Shown piece after piece: positions 34,811 to 40,578 of a DNA stretch of 40,578 nucleotides. Below the pieces are notes generated by a model that did no database searches, was not told the DNA's origin, and was given only the letters and a program-made list of their open reading frames with translations. The position numbers were made by a program, and so were the translations under genes. Positions within the stretch are counted from its first letter, which is position 1. The number at the start of each line of letters is the position of its first letter. The DNA comes from Thermoplasmataceae archaeon (lineage in GTDB: Archaea; Thermoplasmatota; Thermoplasmata; Thermoplasmatales; Thermoplasmataceae). The stretch covers positions 6,859-47,436 of the forward strand of contig JAVYSB010000003.1 in NCBI GenBank assembly GCA_038729425.1, written 5' to 3'.

Positions 34811-35779
34811 ATGGAAACTGCAGGCGATATCGAGCAGAAAATCATGAGCGTGGTGAGGAGGGTACGTGGTGGGGTTGTTACCATAAACAACAGGCACTTC
34901 CAGATGGACAAGAAGGGAGAGGTGATACCAGTTCAGGGAGCAGCTACCGGAATAGTTGTAAGCTCCAGCGGATACATAGTGAGCAACCATCACGTAATCC
35001 ACGGTCATCAGGAACTTGAGATCACAACGGCTGATGGTTCGGTATATGAAGGAAGAGTTATTGGCAGCGATCCGGCGACGGATGTGGCCGTTATCAAGAT
35101 AGATGCTCATGGCCTTGAAGAAGCTGTCCTGGGAGACTCAGAAAATCTTGATCCTGGAAGATTTGTAGTTGCCATTGGAAATGCCCTTGGCCTGCCAGGG
35201 GACCCGACAGTCTCCGTAGGCGTGGTCAGCGCGATTGGCAGACCTATGCCATGGGCCGATTTTATCTTTGAGGGACTGATCCAGACTGACGCTGCCATAA
35301 ATCCTGGAAACAGTGGAGGGCCGCTGGTTGATCTGAATGGAGAGGTTGTAGGTATGAACACTGCTATTGTTGCCTATGCACAGGGTGTGGGATTCGCAAT
35401 ACCTTCTGCAACCATCAGGAGGGTGATGCACCAGCTCCTTGAGAATGGCAGGGTTATAAGACCATGGCTTGGAATATCCGGGGTTACCTTGCATGACGGA
35501 ATACATAGACCACAGATGCTTAAGAATACAAAGGGGGTTGCCATTGCGCGCGTCTCCAGATACAGCCCTGCTCATTATGCAGGCCTAAGACCATGGGATG
35601 TCATCACGTCTGTGAATGACAAAAGAATTGATTCCATGAAATCCCTGCTTGAGCAGCTTTCGTCCACAAAGATCGGAAGTAACCTTACCTTAGGAATATT
35701 AAGAAGCGGCACGGCGAAGGATGTATCCATAGAACTTCAGGAGATGCCTGAATATTACCTTGAATCTCAACTGAACTGA
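34811..35779 (+). CDS. HtrA/DegP-like serine protease with PDZ domain
   Basis: This 322-residue trypsin-fold protease has all three catalytic residues: His in VSNHHVIHG near 59, Asp in ATDVAVIKID near 89 and Ser in NPGNSGGPLVDL near 168. TDAAINPGNSGGP and GVGFAIPSATIRRV are HtrA hallmarks. A PDZ domain with GVAIARVSRYSPAHYAGLRPWDVI covers about 225-315 and would bind unfolded C-termini. Unlike most HtrA proteins no signal peptide or membrane anchor is visible (it begins METAGDIEQKIMS), which suggests a cytoplasmic quality-control role. The HxlR regulator gene is divergent and shares the intergenic region. Confidence 0.92.
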   Translation: METAGDIEQKIMSVVRRVRGGVVTINNRHFQMDKKGEVIPVQGAATGIVVSSSGYIVSNHHVIHGHQELEITTADGSVYEGRVIGSDPATDVAVIKIDAHGLEEAVLGDSENLDPGRFVVAIGNALGLPGDPTVSVGVVSAIGRPMPWADFIFEGLIQTDAAINPGNSGGPLVDLNGEVVGMNTAIVAYAQGVGFAIPSATIRRVMHQLLENGRVIRPWLGISGVTLHDGIHRPQMLKNTKGVAIARVSRYSPAHYAGLRPWDVITSVNDKRIDSMKSLLEQLSSTKIGSNLTLGILRSGTAKDVSIELQEMPEYYLESQLN

Positions 35780-35821
35780 TTTCAGAATCATCTTACAGTG
35801 AATTTAAGTATTCGATGTCGA

Positions 35822-35839
35822 TTATCCAATATCGGATAA
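35822..35839. promoter_or_regulatory. inverted-repeat operator of the PadR regulator
   Basis: TTATCC-AATATC-GGATAA is a perfect 6-bp inverted repeat. A TATA-like AATTTAAG (35801-35808) predicts a transcription start near 35829, inside the repeat, and GGTGAT (35847-35852) is the ribosome binding site of the padR gene at 35858. The layout is that of autorepression. Confidence 0.6.
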
Positions 35840-35857
35840 ACGATAAGGTGATGAATA

Positions 35858-36307
35858 ATGTTTGGTCGTGATGATATACATCGCAGGATGGGTGGAATGT
35901 ATAGAATGCGGGGTGGGCTCAGGTATTTCGTTATGTATCTCCTCAAGGAGAAGCCAATGAACGGGGCTGAAATAATGAATGCCATGGAGTCCAATAGCAT
36001 GGGGTTCTGGAGACCATCTCCAGGTTCTGTGTATCCACTGCTTGAAAACCTTGCCTCCGAGAAGCTGATAAAGAAGAGGGATGATGGAAGGTACGAGCTC
36101 ACCGTAGAAGGAAAAGAAAGCACTGATTTCGGGGGATTCTTTGGAATAAACAGACCTAGGACCATTGATGAAATGATTTCAGAAATGAACAGCTATATTT
36201 CATACATGGAAGACCTGAAAACGTCAGATCCTGACCGAATGAATTCTTACTCAAATAACCTAAAGTTGCTATCCGAAAAGTTGAAAAAGGTTTCCGAACC
36301 CATTTAA
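35858..36307 (+). CDS. PadR-family transcriptional regulator
   Basis: This 149-residue protein has a PadR winged helix: LRYFVMYLLKEKPMNGAEIMNAME near residues 22-45 and PSPGSVYPLLENLASEKLIKKRDDGRYELTVEGKE near 55-89. A C-terminal helix (ISEMNSYISYMEDL and onward) should form the dimer. The N-terminus is Met- and Arg-rich. GGTGAT lies 5 nt before the ATG, and the inverted repeat just upstream is its probable operator. The target beyond itself is not clear; no transporter gene is directly downstream. Confidence 0.88.
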   Translation: MFGRDDIHRRMGGMYRMRGGLRYFVMYLLKEKPMNGAEIMNAMESNSMGFWRPSPGSVYPLLENLASEKLIKKRDDGRYELTVEGKESTDFGGFFGINRPRTIDEMISEMNSYISYMEDLKTSDPDRMNSYSNNLKLLSEKLKKVSEPI

Positions 36308-36610
36308 ATCACTAAATCTCAGGTTCAATTAACACTGGAAGTATGTACGGCTTCATCGCAAGAGGCCTAAATACCTCGGTCTAACCGCAATAAAAAGTAT
36401 TTCTTTAACTCCTTGTGGAGTAAGTAAATAAAGTAAATTCGACGCAGGGGAATGCATATTTTCACCATTGACACCGAACTTGCTAAGGATGATTACATTT
36501 TGAGATATAGGAGAAATATTTTCCCTTGTATTACGGGATCTCCTGAGAAAAGTGGTCGAGAGAATTTACCCCAATAAATCTAAAGAAGTCCAATTTTTAA
36601 AATTATTGGT
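36308..36610. other. 303-base intergenic region with one short doubtful ORF
   Basis: The only coding candidate is a 41-codon ORF on the plus strand, 36452-36577 (starts MHIFTIDTELAKDDY). GGGG lies just ahead of its ATG and its composition is hydrophilic and charged, but I recognise no family and chance is likely. Otherwise I see AT-rich sequence with no strong repeat. The region separates the end of padR from the end of the convergent TetR gene. Confidence 0.3.
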
Positions 36611-37165
36611 TTACATGATGGAACTCAAGATTCCATCGGCAAGCGTTCTTACGTAACTTTCAGGGCTCATTTCGTTATCCTTCCACCATACCACATAGCA
36701 AAGTAGAGACCCAAAAAAAGCTTTCCTGATCGGCGACGGAATTGTTGCCCCAGCCAGCTCTTCAAGTCGAGAGAACATTTTGTTCATTTCCTGGAAACAC
36801 ATGTTTCTTAGTGCCAGTTCAATTGGTTTAAGTCTGTCCTTGTTCGCGATGGTCATCAGAAGCAGATTTCTAAGTTCTGGACTTTCATACTTTTTTAGAA
36901 AAGATATTCCAAAATCGTTGAGGAGTTCCTGAGCATTATTGTGGCTTCTCTCATTTACGCTGGTGATTTCCTCTACTGGCACTGACCTCAGAGCGGCTTT
37001 TTCTATTAGATTATCTTTTTTCTTGAAATAGAAGAAAACAATGCCCTTGCTGACCCTGGCTTTCTTAGCAATCTCGTCTATAGTTGCGAGATCATAACCC
37101 ATCTTGGAGAAGACTTTGATTGAAGCGTTCAGGATCTTTTCTTCTTTGTCGTTCTTTGTATACAT
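36611..37165 (-). CDS. TetR-family transcriptional regulator
   Basis: This 184-residue protein begins with a TetR DNA-binding domain: KILNASIKVFSKMGYDLATIDEIAKKARVSKGIVFFYFKKKDNLIEKAA (residues 10-58). The rest is a helical ligand-binding and dimerisation domain with two to three Cys. The divergent MFS transporter gene shares an intergenic region with three inverted repeats, so this regulator probably represses the transporter and itself until a toxic compound binds. A TATA-like ATATATATTTTA sits about 23 nt upstream on the minus strand. Confidence 0.9.
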   Translation of the reverse strand: MYTKNDKEEKILNASIKVFSKMGYDLATIDEIAKKARVSKGIVFFYFKKKDNLIEKAALRSVPVEEITSVNERSHNNAQELLNDFGISFLKKYESPELRNLLLMTIANKDRLKPIELALRNMCFQEMNKMFSRLEELAGATIPSPIRKAFFGSLLCYVVWWKDNEMSPESYVRTLADGILSSIM

Positions 37166-37201
37166 AATAAAAGTAATGTTTAAAATATATATATACTAAT
37201 C

Positions 37202-37265
37202 GGTCAGTCGGTATGACCTGACTAGTCAGTCAAAATGTTTAAATATATATTGACTATTTAGTCAA
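37202..37265. promoter_or_regulatory. TetR operator array and MFS promoter
   Basis: Three inverted repeats share a TGACT/AGTCA core: GGTCA-7 nt-TGACC (37202-37218), CTGACTAGTCAG (37218-37229, perfect 12-mer) and TTGACTA-TT-TAGTCAA (37250-37265, perfect 16-mer). The MFS TATA box TTTAAATATATAT (37238-37250) lies between the second and third. The third abuts the start codon at 37268 and would cover the leaderless transcription start. Confidence 0.7.
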
Positions 37266-37267
37266 TC

Positions 37268-38509
37268 ATGGCAAACACGCAGAATAGAAGTTTAAGAAAG
37301 GTTGGATTAGATTTTGGCCTAATAAGCGGGGCCGAGTGGCTGATTATCATAGCTGCATTTATGGGCAGGTTTCTGCTCCAGTTCTATCAGACCTCAATAG
37401 GTTCCTTGGGACTGGCATTCAGCATGAGTTCGTTTGAGGTGGGTATAGGATTTGCGCTTTTCACCCTGGCATTCGCAGGGGCAGCATTTCTTATGAGGAA
37501 GTTCAGGCCAAGTCAGTTGAAGACGGTTGAGATAATCTCCCTGGCACTCCTTGGAATAACGATGCCACTGTATATATTTGCATCTGGCTTTGCAGAGGTG
37601 TACACATTAATGATCATTGATGGTTTCATAACCGGTCTGGTAATGGACTCATTCATGACAATGGCAGGAATGGCATCCATGGACCAGTCCAAGAGGCAGG
37701 TTGAACAGGCATCATTCTCCTTCTGGGTCGCGCTTGCGCTCATCATTGCTCCGTTCGTGACTGGATACCTCCTGGATCTTGGTATAAAGGAGATCTTCCT
37801 GATATTTGCTGTAATGGCCTTTGTGGCAATACCTTTTGTCGTCTTACTTAGAGGGAAATACTCACTTCAATATATGGAGGCAAAAGGGCACAAGGGAAGT
37901 GTGAGCATAACATCACTGTTCAAGAACAGACAGTACAACTGGGCAGTCATAGCCGCTTTCGCCTACACGATACCGTTCTATATAATCTTCTCGTATGGTG
38001 TTATCTATGGCGGAGTCCTTGGTCTTTCAGCAACCACGGTGTTCTACCTCTTAGCCATAATGTTCGTCGGTGACGTCGTGACAAGGTTCATTATAAGACT
38101 TAAATCACCAATACAGAACAGGAGACCATACATGGTCTTCGCTGTTACTATTGCGCTTGTCGCGGCAATATTCCTCGCACTGAGTTCTGTGTCAGTAGTA
38201 TTCTTTGTACTTGCATTCCTTATTGCAGCAATACCCGATGGAATTGCCTGGACTCTTGGAATACAGATAGCAAACACCACATTCAAGTCGGAAGAGATTG
38301 GAACATCGACGTCATTCTTCAGCTCGACCATGATGATCATGTCTGCTCTGATGCCACTCGTTGGGTACATGGCATCCGTAAAGTATTTAGGTTTTACCTC
38401 AACGCTTTGGATATTTGCAGGAATCACCGCAATATTCTTCATATGGGAACTTCTGCTCAGACCCGCAAAAACTGTGAATGATCAGGAAGATAAGACCGTT
38501 AAGTCGTAA
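37268..38509 (+). CDS. major facilitator superfamily transporter
   Basis: This 413-residue protein has about 12 hydrophobic segments, starting near residue 23. No loop strongly matching motif A is seen, and the substrate is not predictable; MRKFRPSQLKTVE occupies the expected loop position near 77. The divergent TetR gene and the operator array argue for an efflux pump induced by its substrate. The short DsrE-like gene begins 9 bases after its stop and the ACR3 carrier follows, so all three may form one operon. Confidence 0.85.
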   Translation: MANTQNRSLRKVGLDFGLISGAEWLIIIAAFMGRFLLQFYQTSIGSLGLAFSMSSFEVGIGFALFTLAFAGAAFLMRKFRPSQLKTVEIISLALLGITMPLYIFASGFAEVYTLMIIDGFITGLVMDSFMTMAGMASMDQSKRQVEQASFSFWVALALIIAPFVTGYLLDLGIKEIFLIFAVMAFVAIPFVVLLRGKYSLQYMEAKGHKGSVSITSLFKNRQYNWAVIAAFAYTIPFYIIFSYGVIYGGVLGLSATTVFYLLAIMFVGDVVTRFIIRLKSPIQNRRPYMVFAVTIALVAAIFLALSSVSVVFFVLAFLIAAIPDGIAWTLGIQIANTTFKSEEIGTSTSFFSSTMMIMSALMPLVGYMASVKYLGFTSTLWIFAGITAIFFIWELLLRPAKTVNDQEDKTVKS

Positions 38510-38518
38510 GGTGTACCT

Positions 38519-38836
38519 ATGGTAAAAATAATGCTGATAATAATGAGCGAGGACGAAGAGAGAATAAGGATGCCCTTGAATTTCTCGAAAAACCAGTCGC
38601 AGGCTGGAAACGAAATAAGGATAGTGTTCTGGGGACCAAGCGAAAAGACACTCGCTACCAATGATCAACTGCGAAAGGAATACAATTCGTTAGGAACTGT
38701 GAAACCCAAGGCTTACGTAAACACCTCAAAGAAGTACAATCTGGAAACAAAGCTTTCGAGAGACATAGAATTGATTCCAGTAGGAGGGTATATAGCAAAA
38801 AGCATAGAAGAGGGCTATGTGACAATCACCTTCTAG
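38519..38836 (+). CDS. DsrE-like protein
   Basis: This 105-residue protein resembles the small archaeal DsrE/DsrF-like family of sulfur-relay or related proteins. MVKIMLIIMSEDEERIRMPLNF at the start, NEIRIVFWGPSEKTLATND near 31-49 and GGYIAKSIEEGYVTITF at the end follow the family pattern. It has no Cys, so the sulfur-carrying residue of true DsrE/TusD is missing. GGTGT lies before the ATG. It stops with TAG at 38834-38836, and the ACR3 gene continues in the same frame just after that codon. Confidence 0.75.
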   Translation: MVKIMLIIMSEDEERIRMPLNFSKNQSQAGNEIRIVFWGPSEKTLATNDQLRKEYNSLGTVKPKAYVNTSKKYNLETKLSRDIELIPVGGYIAKSIEEGYVTITF

Positions 38837-38854
38837 AACAAGGCGGTAGTTAAC

Positions 38855-39877
38855 CTGGAATCTAATAATATTTTAAAAAAACTTGGGGCCAAGACCCTAC
38901 TTTTTCCAATTTTTGTAATAGTTGCCATCGCTGTTGGCATAGGTTTGGGATCCGACTTCAGATCGAGCAGTTCAGTTGCAGCCACTTACGGCATTCCAGT
39001 GGGCCTTTTCTTCATGATATACCCCGCCATGGCCAAAGTTCAGCTGAATGAGATGGGAAGGAGCATAAGAAACATCAGAACCTTAGGTTTTACCGCAATT
39101 CTGAACTACGCAATCACTCCATTCCTTGTCGCAGGAATAGCGTACTTTTTCATTTATGTAGTTTACGTGCATTTAGGCATCCTAGGTGCTGGTGTCGCGT
39201 CTCAGATGCTGGTCGGCATCATTCTTCTCGGAATTGCCCCGTGTATCGGGATGGTCATGGTCTGGACAGACATGGCACATGGTAACCTGCCTCTCGGAGT
39301 ATCTCTAGTAGCCTGGAACTCGATAATTCAGATATTAACGACTCCATTTCTAATATATCTTCTGGCTAGAACTTCTGTTACAGTAAGTCCATCCCTCATT
39401 ATTGAGAGTGTTTTATTATACCTTGGTCTTCCTATGTTAGCGGGCGTCATTACCAGGTGGATTTTCCAGAAAAAGCAATATTATAACCGCTTGCTGAGGT
39501 CTCTAGGGTCTGTGCAGACTATCGCTCTCTTGTTCACGATCGTGGTTATATTCTGGGGGGAGGGATTTGGAATAATAAAAACGCCTTCACTGGTCTGGAT
39601 GGTGGGTATTGTGATGCTAATTTTTTACTTCGTGCTCTTTCATGTGGGGTATCTCACTTCGAAGAAGATCGGTTACAATTATCCAGATTCCACTGCCATC
39701 GGATTCTCGGTTTCCGCCAGGAATTTTGAAGTAAGCATTGCAATAGCTCTTTCTGCTTTTGCAGTGTATCCCTATGTTGCTATAACTACTGCAATTGGCC
39801 CTCTGCTTGAAATACCTCTAATGCTCATGCTGGTATGGATGCAGATGCGAAGAGAGAGCAGAAAATTAGCCCATTAA
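38855..39877 (+). CDS. ACR3-type arsenite efflux carrier, start codon non-canonical
   Basis: This is a ten-helix carrier of the ACR3/bile acid symporter superfamily. LLFPIFVIVAIAVGIGLG forms helix 1, MIYPAMAKVQ follows helix 2, GIAPCIGMVMVWTDMAHGN near the middle carries the conserved Cys that binds As(III), and SARNFEVSIAIALSAF lies near the end. The first canonical start in frame, TTG 38945, would remove helix 1. From the stop at 38834-38836 to 38944 there is no ATG, GTG or TTG. CTG 38855 is chosen because GGCGGT (38842-38847) lies 7 nt before it, giving about 340 residues. Arsenite export is inferred from family; antimonite is possible. Confidence 0.78.
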   Translation: MESNNILKKLGAKTLLFPIFVIVAIAVGIGLGSDFRSSSSVAATYGIPVGLFFMIYPAMAKVQLNEMGRSIRNIRTLGFTAILNYAITPFLVAGIAYFFIYVVYVHLGILGAGVASQMLVGIILLGIAPCIGMVMVWTDMAHGNLPLGVSLVAWNSIIQILTTPFLIYLLARTSVTVSPSLIIESVLLYLGLPMLAGVITRWIFQKKQYYNRLLRSLGSVQTIALLFTIVVIFWGEGFGIIKTPSLVWMVGIVMLIFYFVLFHVGYLTSKKIGYNYPDSTAIGFSVSARNFEVSIAIALSAFAVYPYVAITTAIGPLLEIPLMLMLVWMQMRRESRKLAH

Positions 39878-40050
39878 ATGCAACGACCAAGGTATGAGAG
39901 TAATTAGAAGGAACAAGAGACCTCATTTGGGAAACCCTAAAACATCCACGGAAGATCATGATGATAGGTAATTATAAAAATGGACTAGCCGCTATATGAT
40001 TAAAGTTTAAGGGGAATACTGGTGGAAATATTGCAATATAACAGGACAAT

Positions 40051-40578
40051 ATGCGGTCGCCGCAATGTGCTAGATCCAGAGAAGCTGTTTCCCTATATTC
40101 CCAATTGAAAAAAGTTGTGTCCGGATTTATAGGAATAACAGTAGGATTGCCTATTTTTGGTGTTCCGCCAGTTATATCTGCGATAGTGTTTGTTGATTTG
40201 TTGTTCCCATCCAGCTATTTCTGAGACATTATAGATGGGAGAGACTCTCACTCTTGATAGCAGCCTTCAACCTAATATTCATGCCGCTTTTTCTTTATAT
40301 TCCTTGTCCCAACTGGTAGCTGTTCTCCCAAAGTTTCCCGAACTGGAGGATTACTGGTGGAGTCGGATTCCTTTTCGTATATATTCTGATGGCAAATCTG
40401 GGAACAGCCATACTCCTTGGATGCCTTTCTTCATGCTATCCTCTGTTGTCGACAAAGGTTTGACCAAGAGCAACATCAAGTGACGCCAGATTGATGCGTT
40501 CATTGGATCGGTCATAATGGTTTACGGTCGCAGTTACTAAAATCCTTCAGATTTTTGCCTCCAAGGTTGGTGCTTTTC
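40051..40578 (+). pseudogene. decayed Nramp-type divalent metal transporter (continues past window edge)
   Basis: Pieces of one membrane protein occur in successive frames. 40106-40224 encodes VSGFIGITVGLPIFGVPP and ends at TGA 40222. 40227-40319 (another frame) encodes RWERLSLLIAAFNLIFMP. 40320-40420 (third frame) encodes GGVGFLFVYILMANLGTAI. 40415 onwards (the frame of 40235) encodes PWMPFFMLSSVVDKGLTKSN, then a TGA at 40481, then RQIDAFIGSVIM. Read in order these follow the central part of Nramp (MntH) transporters, with ANxGxxI, PWMxF, VDKGLT and xRIDxxIGSV-like motifs. At least three frameshifts and one nonsense codon make it non-functional. Bases 39878-40050 hold nothing else I can support. 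Confidence 0.72.

Overview
The window looks like a chromosomal segment from an archaeon, most probably of the Thermoplasmata (Thermoplasmatales-like). The support is the nurA-herA-mre11-rad50 repair cluster, an archaeal SepF, a stand-alone AmmeMemoRadiSam pair, a class II ribonucleotide reductase ending in a Cys pair, GGTGA-type ribosome binding sites inside operons, and many first genes whose start codon lies 23-27 nt below a TATA-like box, as in leaderless transcripts. The order-level placement is an inference; no rRNA is present.

Layout. 0.1-2.0 kb: Memo-like protein and its radical SAM partner. 2.0-4.7 kb: iron-type alcohol dehydrogenase and aldehyde dehydrogenase, preceded by a possible 24-codon leader ORF. 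5.0-11.4 kb: nurA, herA, mre11 and rad50 as one tightly packed operon for DNA end resection. 11.4-12.6 kb: family 2 glycosyltransferase and SepF. 12.6-14.8 kb (minus): phosphoesterase and an MFS transporter that lacks a usable start codon. 14.8-16.5 kb: arsR-arsB. 16.7-19.3 kb: zinc-ribbon membrane protein, pirin (minus) and a Dph6-type ATP pyrophosphatase. 19.5-22.1 kb: P-type cation ATPase broken by a one-base frameshift. 22.3-24.7 kb: tRNA-Leu(GAG) (minus), glycerol kinase, an orphan protein. 24.7-25.35 kb: a non-coding stretch with several hairpins, possibly a structured RNA. 25.35-27.8 kb (minus): class II ribonucleotide reductase followed by a 38-residue protein with nine cysteines. 28.2-31.0 kb: split formiminotransferase/cyclodeaminase and threonine deaminase. 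31.0-34.1 kb: Drg-type GTPase, acylphosphatase, two convergent hemerythrin-like genes, HemK-like methyltransferase. 34.3-39.9 kb: three regulator/target blocks with clear palindromic operators (HxlR beside HtrA protease, PadR, TetR beside MFS), then DsrE-like protein and ACR3-type arsenite carrier. 40.05 kb to the end: a decayed Nramp-type metal transporter.

Themes. The window holds one housekeeping operon (DNA break repair) and much stress and metal physiology: two unrelated arsenite efflux carriers, a P-type ATPase, a dead Nramp gene, two hemerythrin-like proteins, pirin, an HtrA protease without a visible export signal, and regulators next to their probable targets. The most unusual items are the cysteine-rich mini-protein behind the ribonucleotide reductase, the candidate structured RNA near 24.9-25.1 kb, the two transporter genes with no ATG/GTG/TTG at the biologically expected N-terminus (one following a same-frame amber stop), and the frameshifted ATPase. 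I found no CRISPR array, insertion sequence or clearly new multi-gene defence system.
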